DNA of 64,000 bases, from contig DASTZZ010000005.1 of NCBI GenBank assembly GCA_035764005.1, positions 1 through 64,000 of the forward strand, written 5' to 3'. Below the pieces are notes generated by a model. That model was not told where the DNA came from. It worked only from the letters and a program-made list of their open reading frames with translations, and did not search any database. How positions within the stretch are numbered: position 1 is the first letter of the stretch; each line of letters opens with the position of its first letter. Positions 34,530-42,865 of this stretch are shown here, piece after piece. The DNA is from Terriglobales bacterium. Lineage in GTDB: Bacteria > Acidobacteriota > Terriglobia > Terriglobales > Acidobacteriaceae. Both the position numbers and the translations under genes were made by a program.

Positions 34530-35148
34530 ACTCACGCTCTGGCAATGGAATCTTTGTTGCTGGTATGTGTGGATGATTGTGTGGGGCATTGCCGCGCTGA
34601 GGCGCAAGGCCGACAAAACAGTAGAACCGTTAACCAATCGGTTGGCCTACGCTCTCTTGCTTGCGTTTGGTTTTGCGTTGCTGTTTTCGCGCTCGCTGCC
34701 ACTGGGTCCATTGCGCGTCCGATTTGCGCCTCCGACAGAGTGGCTTCAGTTGCTCGGTCTCGCTGTCATGTATGTCGGTGTGGCGCTGGCGATTTGGGCA
34801 CGCATCACGATTTCCGACAATTGGAGCGGACGAATCACCGTCAAGGTCGGACATCAACTCGTGACGTCAGGTCCGTATGCGTTCGTGCGGCATCCGATCT
34901 ACACCGGGCTCCTGACGTGTGCAATCGGAACGGCGCTGCAAGTCGGTGAATGGCGCGGCTTAGCGGCGATCCCGATCGTTGCGGTTGGATGCACCATCAA
35001 GGCAAAGAAAGAAGAGCGGTACATGAACAAAGAATTTGGCGAGCGCTACAGCCAATATCGCCAGAGAACAGGATTTCTGATACCTCGACTAGTAGCAAGC
35101 TCCGAAGTGGACAGCCCAAATCGGCGTTCCTCCCAAGCCGGAGCTTAG
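34522..35148 (+). CDS. ICMT-like membrane methyltransferase
   Basis: A 208-residue membrane protein of the isoprenylcysteine carboxyl methyltransferase/phospholipid methyltransferase type. It has about five hydrophobic helices and the SAM-site block VTSGPYAFVRHPIYTGLL plus KKEERYMNKEFGERYSQYRQ near the end. The SD (AAGGAGG) lies in the preceding PadR gene and the two overlap. Substrate unknown; could be a small thiol, lipid or prenyl-type compound. Confidence 0.9.
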   Translation: MHKLTLWQWNLCCWYVWMIVWGIAALRRKADKTVEPLTNRLAYALLLAFGFALLFSRSLPLGPLRVRFAPPTEWLQLLGLAVMYVGVALAIWARITISDNWSGRITVKVGHQLVTSGPYAFVRHPIYTGLLTCAIGTALQVGEWRGLAAIPIVAVGCTIKAKKEERYMNKEFGERYSQYRQRTGFLIPRLVASSEVDSPNRRSSQAGA

Positions 35149-35173
35149 AGGCTCAGAAGCTTAGAAGCTTCCC

Positions 35174-36616
35174 TCAATCAAACCACTCCGCCGCAGCGAA
35201 TTGCGGAGTGGATCTTGCTGATTCACTTCGGGTGCCGTTCTGGGAAGTCATTTGCTCATTCCGAAAGTGGTCGAGAACCGACTCCAAAAACGGAAGCACG
35301 CGGTTGACCTGCTTTGCGCGGATGATCAGATCCCATAATGGTTCGAACTTCTTCCATGCTCCCGCATACGCGAGATGCCGAAAACGCGGAATCCACGAAG
35401 GCTTGGTCCAGGCGCCGCGAAGGATAGAACCCCAACGGTAGAAATCGTCGTAGGCACGCCAGTATCCCTCTTCCAATTCTTCCGGCCGCAGACGCTTCGG
35501 ACGGAAGACGCAATGGCGCGTGTCGTAGTCATCCCAATTGCTATGCAGTAAGCGTCCTTCGCTGACCATCCGGTGATACAGAGCTGTGCTTGGATACGGG
35601 GTAAGGATGTGAAACGTCGCCGTTTCAATCCCCTGGCTGATCGCCCACTCCACTGTGCGCTCGAAAACGCTGCTATCGTCATGATCCATGCCAAAGACGA
35701 AGCTGCCGTTGACCATTACGCCCAGATCGTGCAGACGCCGGATAGCAGCGCTGTAGTCACGGCGAATGTTCTGCACTTTCCTTTGCTCATGAAGGTTTTC
35801 GACATCCGTAGTTTCGAAGCCAACAAAGAGGCTCCGTAAACCACAAGTCACGGCCTTTTCGAGCAAGTCTGGCGCGAGTACGGAATTGACGGTCCCTGCC
35901 GCTTGCCACAATCTACCCATGCCGCGCATGCCTTCGAAGAGCGCAGCGGCGAAGCGCACGTTGCCGAAGAGGTGATCGTCGAGAAAATAGAGATGTTTGC
36001 CGGGTAGCCGCTCGATCTGCGATAGCGCTGCGTCGACAGTTTGCGTGTAGAACGATTTTCCGCCGCGAAAGAATGCTTCCTTGTAACAGAAATCGCAGAC
36101 ATAAGGGCATCCGCGCGACACGACGATTGAATTCGGCACCAGATACAAATGCCGTTTGATCAGATCGCGGCGAACGGGAGGTATGCCGAGCAACGTTCGG
36201 TTGGCTGACTGATACCGCCCTTGCGCCTGGCCCGCGCGCAAATCCTTCAGAAATTGTGGCCACGTGTCCTCGCCAGGACCGAGGAAGATCGTGTCAGCGT
36301 GTACGGCGGCTTCGTCGGGCAGAGAGGTGACGTGCAGCCCTCCGAGCACGACGTAACAGCCTTTCGCACGATACGCGTCGGCAAGGCGATACGCGCGCAG
36401 CGCCGAGGTTATGTACACCTGGATCACGACCAGATCAGGAGCATCGTCGGTGCGCAACTTCTCAACATGTTCATCCGTGATGGTGACCTCGTCATCGGCA
36501 GCGGCATAGGCCGCGAGCGTCGCTAATCCGAGCGGGGGAAACAGCGAGTACTTGATCGGCCGAAACAGCGGGCTTTTTGCTTCCGTCAACGCCGGCAGGA
36601 TCATCTTGATACGCAT
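35174..36616 (-). CDS. Radical SAM protein with B12-binding-like N-terminus
   Basis: A 480-residue enzyme with a Rossmann-like N-terminal domain (about 1-150) of the kind that carries cobalamin, but without a clear DxHxxG motif, and a radical SAM barrel whose cluster motif CPYVCDFC has Cys170, 174 and 177. Further family marks are YFLDDHLFGN, SLFVGFETTD and NGSFVFGMDHDD. Such enzymes methylate or rearrange lipids, hopanoids or tetrapyrroles; no neighbour gives the substrate. Monocistronic. Confidence 0.88.
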   Translation of the reverse strand: MRIKMILPALTEAKSPLFRPIKYSLFPPLGLATLAAYAAADDEVTITDEHVEKLRTDDAPDLVVIQVYITSALRAYRLADAYRAKGCYVVLGGLHVTSLPDEAAVHADTIFLGPGEDTWPQFLKDLRAGQAQGRYQSANRTLLGIPPVRRDLIKRHLYLVPNSIVVSRGCPYVCDFCYKEAFFRGGKSFYTQTVDAALSQIERLPGKHLYFLDDHLFGNVRFAAALFEGMRGMGRLWQAAGTVNSVLAPDLLEKAVTCGLRSLFVGFETTDVENLHEQRKVQNIRRDYSAAIRRLHDLGVMVNGSFVFGMDHDDSSVFERTVEWAISQGIETATFHILTPYPSTALYHRMVSEGRLLHSNWDDYDTRHCVFRPKRLRPEELEEGYWRAYDDFYRWGSILRGAWTKPSWIPRFRHLAYAGAWKKFEPLWDLIIRAKQVNRVLPFLESVLDHFRNEQMTSQNGTRSESARSTPQFAAAEWFD

Positions 36617-36706
36617 CGACTTGCATCTTATCGCATAGTACTTTGTAATGTAAAGTAATGTCGCAAGCGATCACGAATGAAGATCAAGATCAAATATGAG
36701 AGCTGT

Positions 36707-37126
36707 TCAGTTGGGACTTACAACTTCTGCCGCTGGAAAATCGTGGTACAGATCGATTGCCGAAAGCAGGCGCTCAGCCATGAATTCCGCCTTCTTTATG
36801 AATATTTCGGCGTGCGCCTGGTCGAGTAGTTCGGAAGTGGTCACCCTCCAGAGGGCGAGCCAGCGATCGAAATGATGTTGATTGAGCCGAGGCAGCTCTA
36901 TGTGCACCTGCATGGGATTTCCCTTGTAGCGGCGCGAGGCGAGCACCACAGTGGACCAGAAGTCAGACATCTTGGTCAGATGTTCTTCCCACTGGTCGCC
37001 GATGGCGCGGGCAAAAACCGGGCTCAGAAGCTCGTCCTGACGGAGGCGCGAGTAAAAACAATCGACAAGTTCTTTGATCTGTTCTTCGCTTGGGAGACTG
37101 ACAGTCGGAGGAGTGGAATACTGCAT
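36707..37126 (-). CDS. Group III truncated haemoglobin
   Basis: A 139-residue small globin. Family blocks are ELVDCFYSRLRQDELLSPVF, HLTKMSDFWSTVVL and KGNPMQVHIELP followed by HHFDRWLALW. The proximal His is likely in HHFDRWL. Group III globins bind oxygen or NO, often in microaerobic conditions. Followed on the same strand by no other haem gene. Confidence 0.9.
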   Translation of the reverse strand: MQYSTPPTVSLPSEEQIKELVDCFYSRLRQDELLSPVFARAIGDQWEEHLTKMSDFWSTVVLASRRYKGNPMQVHIELPRLNQHHFDRWLALWRVTTSELLDQAHAEIFIKKAEFMAERLLSAIDLYHDFPAAEVVSPN

Positions 37127-37183
37127 TCGGGTTCAATTGAAATGAGAGCTGCCTCTAAAGATGACCTAATGATCCCAGAAGAT

Positions 37184-37582
37184 TCAAGCTTTTTGATGTA
37201 CCTGCGCCAATCGCTTCTTGACGATCTGCTTTACGAGCGCGACAGGCAGTGGTTTTTCGATTGGGAACTGAATCGTTCCTTTGGACGTGACGAACCCCTC
37301 GATTTCGTCCTTCATTTCTTTGAGCACTGCACCGCCGGGAAACAGACTGCAGTGATGCGCAAATGCTGCATACCAGACCAGTATTTTCTTCTGTTTGAAT
37401 GCTGGAATGCCATAACTGATCACCTCGGTTGCATCCCTCGGCACGACGGAGCGGATGGTCGAGCGCATCTTCGTCAGCATCTCTCGGCCTGGCCCGTTGA
37501 TGCTTTCGAGGTACTCATCCACTGTCTTTGAGCGATTGCTCGCTTTTGATCTTGAACTGCGCTTGGGTTGCTGCTTTTTCAT
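37184..37582 (-). CDS. DUF1801 (YdhG/CyaY-like fold) protein
   Basis: About 132 residues with a Lys/Arg/Ser-rich N-terminus (KKQQPKRSSRSKASNRSKT) and the DUF1801 domain: VDEYLESINGPGREML, EVISYGIPAFK and the C-terminal FPIEKPLPVALVKQIVK. Relatives bind iron or act as metal chaperones. ATG 37582 is used; a GTG two codons upstream is possible. Confidence 0.87.
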   Translation of the reverse strand: MKKQQPKRSSRSKASNRSKTVDEYLESINGPGREMLTKMRSTIRSVVPRDATEVISYGIPAFKQKKILVWYAAFAHHCSLFPGGAVLKEMKDEIEGFVTSKGTIQFPIEKPLPVALVKQIVKKRLAQVHQKA

Positions 37583-37677
37583 GCGCACCTACTATGTCGA
37601 TGTCTCGACGAACGCCAAAACCAAGAGCAAACACGAAGTTCAAAGAGCAAGACGGCGGAGGCCCGAAGACTGCTTCA

Positions 37678-38553
37678 CTATTTTGAAGCGCTCGCCGCGG
37701 CCACATCTTTCGCTTGACCGGAGAAAAAAATTGCCAGTGGATCATTCGTCAGGCCCTTCAAAGCGCTGATAACTGCTTCAGCGTTTAGCTCAGCACCAGC
37801 GAGTGTGGTGTGCGTATGTTCATCCCCGAAGAGCGGGTCCACCTTGTCCGGTCCCAGCTGCTCATAGCGAGCGGCGATGATGTTATTCAGGTCTAGAAAG
37901 GGAACACCTTCTGCTTTCGCTACCTCTGCGGCCCAACCGGCGTAGTCGGAGCCGTCGCGTACGATTTTGCCGTCCTTCCATATCTTTCGCGGAATCTGTG
38001 AGCAAATCATCGGAATGGCGCCTTTGGCCTTGGTGTCGGAAACGTATTTCCGCAAGTACCAACCGTAGGTGTGGACGGTTTCGTGTTGCTTGGTAAGGAG
38101 ATTGTCGATCTCCTGAATCTCGTCTCCAGTGCCACGAAGCGAGCCGCGCGCGCGACTGTCGTCATTGATGGGTCCGCCATCGTTGTGCCCGAACTGGATC
38201 ATCACGAAATCACCGGGTCGCAGGGCAGCAACGACCGGGTCCCAATGTCCTTGCGTAATGAAGGTGCGGCTGCTGCGCCCGCCTAACGCCCAGTTCACCA
38301 CGTTGATTCTTGCCGGATCGAAATATTTGCCGACGAGATCGCCCCAGCCCCACTGTCCGTTAGCGCCATCGCCTCGGCCATTGCGCACCGTCGAGTCGCC
38401 CACGATGTACAACGTCGGCAGCTTCGGATTGGCCGGCTGCTTATTAATAGGCAAGCGATTCTGCTGCGGATCAGGCCCTTGAGCCCAAAACGGCACGCTG
38501 AATGTAAACAGAAGGAGGATCAGGTGAGGGAACCGTCGTTGAATAGATCTCAT
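37678..38553 (-). CDS. Exported rhamnogalacturonan-acetylesterase-like SGNH hydrolase
   Basis: A 291-residue exported GDSL-type esterase, signal peptide LILLLFTFSVPFWAQG. Catalytic blocks: nucleophile in VGDSTVRNG, Gly in WALGGRSSRTF, Asn in IQFGHNDGG, and the Asp-His pair in DEHTHTTLAGAELNAE. Likely removes acetyl groups from pectin rhamnogalacturonan in the periplasm or outside. No pectinase lies beside it. A repeat arm sits 19 bases upstream of its start. Confidence 0.9.
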   Translation of the reverse strand: MRSIQRRFPHLILLLFTFSVPFWAQGPDPQQNRLPINKQPANPKLPTLYIVGDSTVRNGRGDGANGQWGWGDLVGKYFDPARINVVNWALGGRSSRTFITQGHWDPVVAALRPGDFVMIQFGHNDGGPINDDSRARGSLRGTGDEIQEIDNLLTKQHETVHTYGWYLRKYVSDTKAKGAIPMICSQIPRKIWKDGKIVRDGSDYAGWAAEVAKAEGVPFLDLNNIIAARYEQLGPDKVDPLFGDEHTHTTLAGAELNAEAVISALKGLTNDPLAIFFSGQAKDVAAASASK

Positions 38554-38571
38554 CGATTTTTCACGAGATTA

Positions 38572-38602
38572 GGTCAGTACCGTCCGCGGTAGCGGATGGG
38601 TA
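38572..38602. repeat. Single repeat arm GTCAGTACCGTCCGCGGTAG
   Basis: The same 29-base arm as at 49683-49711 occurs here once, without its inverted partner, upstream of the esterase gene. Confidence 0.75.
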
Positions 38603-38814
38603 GGTTATCGTTCATATGCCTCCGCTTGCACCGCAAGCGTACACAAAGAAAGTTGAGTTTAGAGGCTCAGACCGTTACAGCGGAGTATTTATTCTCATTT
38701 TGCGCTGCGCAATCCGGAATAGATCGAGATTGCACGAAATCAAGGCGATTCGTAGCAATTGCTGGAAGAATTGGAAGCGGCAAGAGGTCGGTTTCCGTGT
38801 CGCAAAACGAGCGT

Positions 38815-40164
38815 TTAGCGGCTCACTACTTCTCCTGAAAGTCCCTGCGCCGTAAGTGCATCCACGTGTACCTGGATCCAGCGATTTCGCTCCACTTCAT
38901 GCGTAAGCTGCACGTTCAAGTAATTGTCCGTGAGCGCCTCGGTTCCAGCATCGCTGGTGCGAGCGAGGGTGATTGCCGGTAGAGTTCGCCCGATGAAGCT
39001 CAGTCGAAATCCAACATTCTTCGCGGCAGCCACTTCGCGCATGATTCGACTGCGAGCATGGGCCACTTGAATCGGAACTTGATCGGGCATGCTTGCGGCG
39101 GGAGTACCTGGACGCGGCGAATAGGTGAAGACGTGCAGATATGTGAACGGTAGGCGTTTCACGAATTCGAGCGATTCCCGAAATAGGTCATCCGTTTCGC
39201 CGGGGAATCCGACCATGACGTCGGCGCCGATGGCAGCGTGGGGCATTGCTTTACGGATCTTCTCGATTTTGTCTGCGTAGTGCCAAGGCCGATATTTGCG
39301 ATGCATCTTGCGGAGAATCGCGTCGCTGCCGGACTGCAGAGGAACGTGCGCGTGCTTGGCGACGCGAGGCGAAGATGCTACCAACTCGATCAGTTCGTCA
39401 GTCCAGTCCATCGGCTCGACTGAACTCAGGCGCAGCTTTTCCATCGAAGTACGTTCCAGAACCGTCCGCAGAAGATCGGGGAAGTGCTCCGGATTCTCGA
39501 AATCCCGTCCCCAGCGCCCGAGATTGATTCCCGAAATGACAACTTCCCGATAGCCCGCGTTCTCCAGCACGTGCAGTTCTTGTAGGACCGTTTCGGTCGG
39601 CAAAGATCGGCTCTGCCCGCGAACGAACGGAATCACGCAAAACGAGCAACGGTTGTCGCAGCCGTCCTGAATCTTCAAATTGGGACGTGTGCGTTCGATG
39701 CTGTCGAACACCGGTGCGGCTTGCAGCTCGGTATGCGCAAAGATGTCGCTGGCGTAAATCGTTCCGCGAAAGCTTGAATCGTTCTGCCCTGCATTGAAAT
39801 GGCGCAAGGGCAGGAAGTTCGGATCGTGTCTGTCCGCAACGATCTTCCCAATCTGATGCTTGTGCGAATTTCCTACAACCCAGGTGACGCCATCGAGCGC
39901 CGCGATTTCTTCAGGTGCGCGCTGGGCATAGCAACCCGTAACCAATATTTGTGCCGCTGGTTGCTCGCGGCGAACGCGGCGGATGGCGGCGCGAGCGTCC
40001 TGGTCGGCGGCGGCGGTGACGGTGCAAGTATTTAGAACGATGACCTCGGCTTCCGTGGGAGAGGTTACGCGCGCGAGTCCGCGATCGGCGAGTTGGCGTT
40101 CGATGGCGGAGCCGTCGGCCTGCTGCGCCCGACAACCAAAGTTCACGATGTAGTAACCCGCCAC
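38815..40164 (-). CDS. mtaB: tRNA t6A37 methylthiotransferase MtaB
   Basis: A 4Fe-4S radical SAM enzyme that turns t6A37 into ms2t6A in tRNAs. The N-terminal cluster cysteines lie in VNFGCRAQ, VLNTCTVT and TGCYAQR; the radical SAM motif is CDNRCSFC; the TRAM-type C-terminus follows (LSFIGRTLPAITLA, YLNVQLTHE). The short first Cys block and FVRGQSRS mark it as MtaB rather than MiaB. I start at GTG 40164, directly before VAGYYIVNFGC; GTG 40203 would add 13 residues. Divergent from a response regulator. Confidence 0.88.
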   Translation of the reverse strand: MAGYYIVNFGCRAQQADGSAIERQLADRGLARVTSPTEAEVIVLNTCTVTAAADQDARAAIRRVRREQPAAQILVTGCYAQRAPEEIAALDGVTWVVGNSHKHQIGKIVADRHDPNFLPLRHFNAGQNDSSFRGTIYASDIFAHTELQAAPVFDSIERTRPNLKIQDGCDNRCSFCVIPFVRGQSRSLPTETVLQELHVLENAGYREVVISGINLGRWGRDFENPEHFPDLLRTVLERTSMEKLRLSSVEPMDWTDELIELVASSPRVAKHAHVPLQSGSDAILRKMHRKYRPWHYADKIEKIRKAMPHAAIGADVMVGFPGETDDLFRESLEFVKRLPFTYLHVFTYSPRPGTPAASMPDQVPIQVAHARSRIMREVAAAKNVGFRLSFIGRTLPAITLARTSDAGTEALTDNYLNVQLTHEVERNRWIQVHVDALTAQGLSGEVVSR

Positions 40165-40308
40165 GGTGTTATCATAGCTTCTGAAACGGGGTGCTTGCTC
40201 CACCTCACAACCTTTGTCGCGGTAACTTGCATCAGAGCTACTCTGGATCGGCAGCGATCCACGGTACGCACGATCGGCTGGGTACCGGTAATCCCCCTGG
40301 AGCCTTCG

Positions 40309-40770
40309 ATGAAACGTCGCATCCTGCTGGTTGATGACGAACTCGCAATTCTGCTCACGCTGAAAGCTATTCTCGAAATCAACGGATTCGAAGTGGAAAC
40401 CGCCGCCTCGGCAAAAGAGGCTAAGAGCCGCCTTGCGGAAAACGCCTACCAGATGGTCATCACCGACATGCGGATGGAGACCGAAACCGCCGGCTATGAC
40501 GTGATCCGCGAAGCCAAGAAGAAAGATTACGACCCCGCCGTCGCCATCCTTACGGCGTTCCCTCTGTTAGGCAGTGACTGGAAAGAAGAGGGCGCCGACT
40601 CCATGTTGGTGAAGCCCATGAACACCAACGACCTGCTTCGTCAGATCGAAGCCCTGCTCATTGCCCACGAAGACAAGCGTCAAGACCGCCAGAACAATAC
40701 CGCCGCCTTAAAAAAAAAGTCGGTTAGCGGCATCCGCGAGACCAGAAGCGCGGTAGCGCGGCAGTCGTAA
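40309..40770 (+). CDS. Single-domain response regulator
   Basis: About 153 residues: receiver with RRILLVDDELAILL, Asp in MVITDMRMETE, AILTAFPL and the Lys in SMLVKPMNTNDL, then a basic tail (EDKRQDRQNNTAALKKK). No DNA-binding domain and no kinase next to it. Start ATG 40309. A run of nine A lies inside the tail region near 40711, a slippery site if expression were frameshift-controlled. Confidence 0.9.
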   Translation: MKRRILLVDDELAILLTLKAILEINGFEVETAASAKEAKSRLAENAYQMVITDMRMETETAGYDVIREAKKKDYDPAVAILTAFPLLGSDWKEEGADSMLVKPMNTNDLLRQIEALLIAHEDKRQDRQNNTAALKKKSVSGIRETRSAVARQS

Positions 40771-41188
40771 ACAGGCTGTCGGCTTTCGGCCATCGGCTAG
40801 AACCCAAAACACGACGCGGATTTCGCGGACGCTTCGCGCGCAGATTTGTGCGGAAGAATTCTCCAAGAAATTTAGGTTCTCCCTAGAACTTGTCATCCCT
40901 CGCGCAGCCGCGAGGCGCCAGTGATCTCATAAATTTGCTGTTGCTGCGCGAGGGATCTGCTTTTGCTTCTCTGATGGCGTAACAGCAGATCCCTTGCGCC
41001 GGAAACGCTAGTCCTCGAAGTTCTGACAGCTTCGCTGCGTCGCAAGGGATGACAGTGCGAGAGGAGAAGACAATTCGCGGAAGGAGGGAACAGTACCAAG
41101 CGAAAATGAACATACCAATCCCGTTTCCGCGTGAATCCGCGCGCGAAGCGTCCGCGCAATCCGCGTCGTGTTTTGGGTTGCGTTTGTC
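40771..41188. other. Repeat-filled spacer between regulator and zinc-ribbon gene
   Basis: No gene is supported; the long inverted repeat at 40801-41179 occupies nearly the whole spacer. Confidence 0.65.
40801..41179. repeat. Nested inverted-repeat element with 53-bp arms
   Basis: Arms 40801-40853 and 41127-41179 match as reverse complements with about five mismatches in 53 (outer end AACCCAAAACACGACGCGG). Inside is a second inverted pair TGTCATCCCTCGCG (40891) and CGCAAGGGATGACA (41041), and a third pair around 40945 and 40984. A shorter relative is at 50758-50902. No transposase is present, so it is a MITE-like candidate. Confidence 0.9.
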
Positions 41189-41497
41189 TTACGCCGTAGC
41201 GCCGGCTGCACGACGCTGCTGGAAGCATTCGCGGCAGAAGACCGGACGTCCCTGCGTTGGCTTAAACGGGACGGTGGTCTCTTTTCCGCAATGCGAACAG
41301 CTCGTGCGCGTCTCCACCTTCTGATAGGTGTTCGCGGGAGTCGCGCCTACCGCAGCGATGCGTTTGGCCTTGCAGGGCTTGCAGCGCTTGGGCTCGTTCT
41401 TGAATTGTTTGTCGTGGAAGAAAAGTTGTTCGCCGGCGGTGAAGAGAAACTCAGAGCCGCAATCGATGCACTTGAGCAGCCTGTCCTGGAATTCCAT
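41189..41497 (-). CDS. Small zinc-ribbon protein
   Basis: About 102 residues with several CxxC pairs: LKCIDCGSEF, EPKRCKPCKAKR, SCSHCGKETTVPFKP and VFCRECFQQRR, expected to hold two zinc ions. Such proteins are common beside rpsU or as cold-shock/DNA-binding small proteins. Start ATG 41497 (MEFQDRLLKCIDC); upstream codons give a non-conserved extension. Its function is not known. Confidence 0.85.
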   Translation of the reverse strand: MEFQDRLLKCIDCGSEFLFTAGEQLFFHDKQFKNEPKRCKPCKAKRIAAVGATPANTYQKVETRTSCSHCGKETTVPFKPTQGRPVFCRECFQQRRAAGATA

Positions 41498-41660
41498 GTG
41501 AGAAGCCCCCGTCCTTCCTGCGAAATACGTGGCTCCTCCGCTGGCGAGCGGGGAGGCACTCGCAGGACTTGTTCCCAACCTCAGGTTCGGCCCTCCGTTC
41601 CCATTTCGAGAACGGCTTACAACTGAACTTCTTGTGGCGGCTGCCGGTCTGGATACGGCA

Positions 41661-41685
41661 AGGGCCGCTCTCTTGAGCGGCCCTC
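41661..41685. terminator. Stem-loop between rpsU and zinc-ribbon gene
   Basis: AGGGCCGCTC-TCTT-GAGCGGCCCT is a perfect stem; on the plus strand it is followed by CTTTG, on the minus strand T-runs are weak. It may attenuate read-through from rpsU. Confidence 0.6.
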
Positions 41686-41698
41686 TTTGTACAGGCTG

Positions 41699-41896
41699 TT
41701 AATCCTGTTCTTTGCGAACCTTCTTCCGGTTCCGCTTGCGAGCCAGCGCTTGTTTTACGCGCTTCTTCTCGCCGGGTTTCAGATAGAAAGAATGCCGCTT
41801 TACCTCTTTAATAATGTCTTCCGTTTGGACCTTGCGTTTGAAGCGGCGGAGGGCGTTTTCCAACGGTTCTCCCTCTTGAACTCTAACTTCCGCCAA
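41699..41896 (-). CDS. rpsU: 30S ribosomal protein S21
   Basis: A 65-residue basic ribosomal protein: AEVRVQEGEPLENALRRFKR, then VKRHSFYLKPGEKKRVKQAL and the Arg/Lys-rich tail. It binds near the 3' end of 16S rRNA. Followed by the zinc-ribbon gene on the same strand, about 200 bases on. Confidence 0.95.
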   Translation of the reverse strand: MAEVRVQEGEPLENALRRFKRKVQTEDIIKEVKRHSFYLKPGEKKRVKQALARKRNRKKVRKEQD

Positions 41897-42140
41897 TACC
41901 TACACCCCCAGACTTTTCCTGTTTGGATTGGGTAGTTATTGCAGTCTTTCATGTGCAAGTCAAGCACAATCGGAGAGCACAACTACCGCCATAGTAGTAT
42001 CTCACCTGTAGCGTTCAACGGAGCGGAATCCAGGTGGGACTCGCTCCTCAGATCTGCCGGCCGGCAGGTCCGTTTAGGGAAATCAATACTATTCGTTACG
42101 CCTCGAGCAAGTCAGGAACTGCTTACAAATAAGGAGAGGA

Positions 42141-42682
42141 ATGATACGCAGTTATCAGGGCATTAGGCCCACGATTCCAGACTCATGCTATGTAGATGAA
42201 TCTGCACAGGTTATTGGAGACGTCGTGCTCGGCGAGCAAGCCAGCATTTGGATGAACGCCGTCGTTCGTGGCGATGTGCATTCCATCCGGATCGGAGCCT
42301 ATTCCAATGTTCAGGACTGCAGCGTGCTCCACGGTATGCGCAATCAGTACTCTGTGAACGTCGGAGAATGGGTCACAGTCGGCCACAACGTCACGCTGCA
42401 CGGCTGCACGATCGAAGACACCTGCCTGATCGGTATGGGCTCGGTAATCCTGAACAACACGCGAGTCGGCCGCGGCTCGATCATCGCCGCGCCGGGACAG
42501 TGATTCCCGAAAACACCGTGATCGAACCCAACTCGCTGGTAATGGGCGTTCCCGGAAAGGTCCGCAAAAAGCTCGAGCCCAAAGATGAAGAGATGATTCT
42601 GCGCTACGCGAGAAATTACTTGGATTACACAAAGATATACTTGCGTGAGCGGAGCGTGACCACCCTGCGAAAGCAGGATTGA
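42141..42682 (+). pseudogene. Gamma-carbonic-anhydrase-like protein, frameshifted
   Basis: The first frame (42141-42503) encodes a left-handed beta-helix start: IRSYQGIRPTIPDSCYVDES, GDVVLGEQASIWMNAVVRGD and GRGSIIAA, then stops in CCGGGACAGTGA. The second frame picks up exactly at GTVIPENTVIEPNSLVMG and runs to 42682. Deleting two bases near 42490-42496 restores the six-residue repeats (IIAAGT VIPENT VIEPNS). It could be a sequencing error, an authentic pseudogene, or programmed frameshifting; the joined protein would be about 180 residues. Zinc-ligand histidines lie in VLHGM and VTVGHNVTLHGC. Confidence 0.85.
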
Positions 42683-42827
42683 ACACGGAGGACACGGAGG
42701 GCGCAGAGTTTTCCCGTGCGGAGGCCCCCGCGCTTCCTCGTGATCAGCGTATTTTTCCTCAGACACAACATCGAATTGTCTGTTTTTATTTTCCTCTGTG
42801 ACCTCCGTGTCCTCCGTGTTCAATCCT
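42676..42827. repeat. Perfect 25-bp inverted repeat (ACACGGAGGACACGGAGG)
   Basis: GGATTGAACACGGAGGACAC... at 42676-42700 is reverse-complementary to 42803-42827 with no mismatch. The left arm contains the TGA stop (42680-42682) of the carbonic anhydrase frame. Confidence 0.9.
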
Positions 42828-42865
42828 CCAGTCGCATGGTTAAATGAAATCTAGGTGACTCTCAA

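Noticed and set aside
38596-38838. Plus-strand frame in the spacer before mtaB
   Set aside because: No domain and overlaps the mtaB end; the upstream part is repeat.
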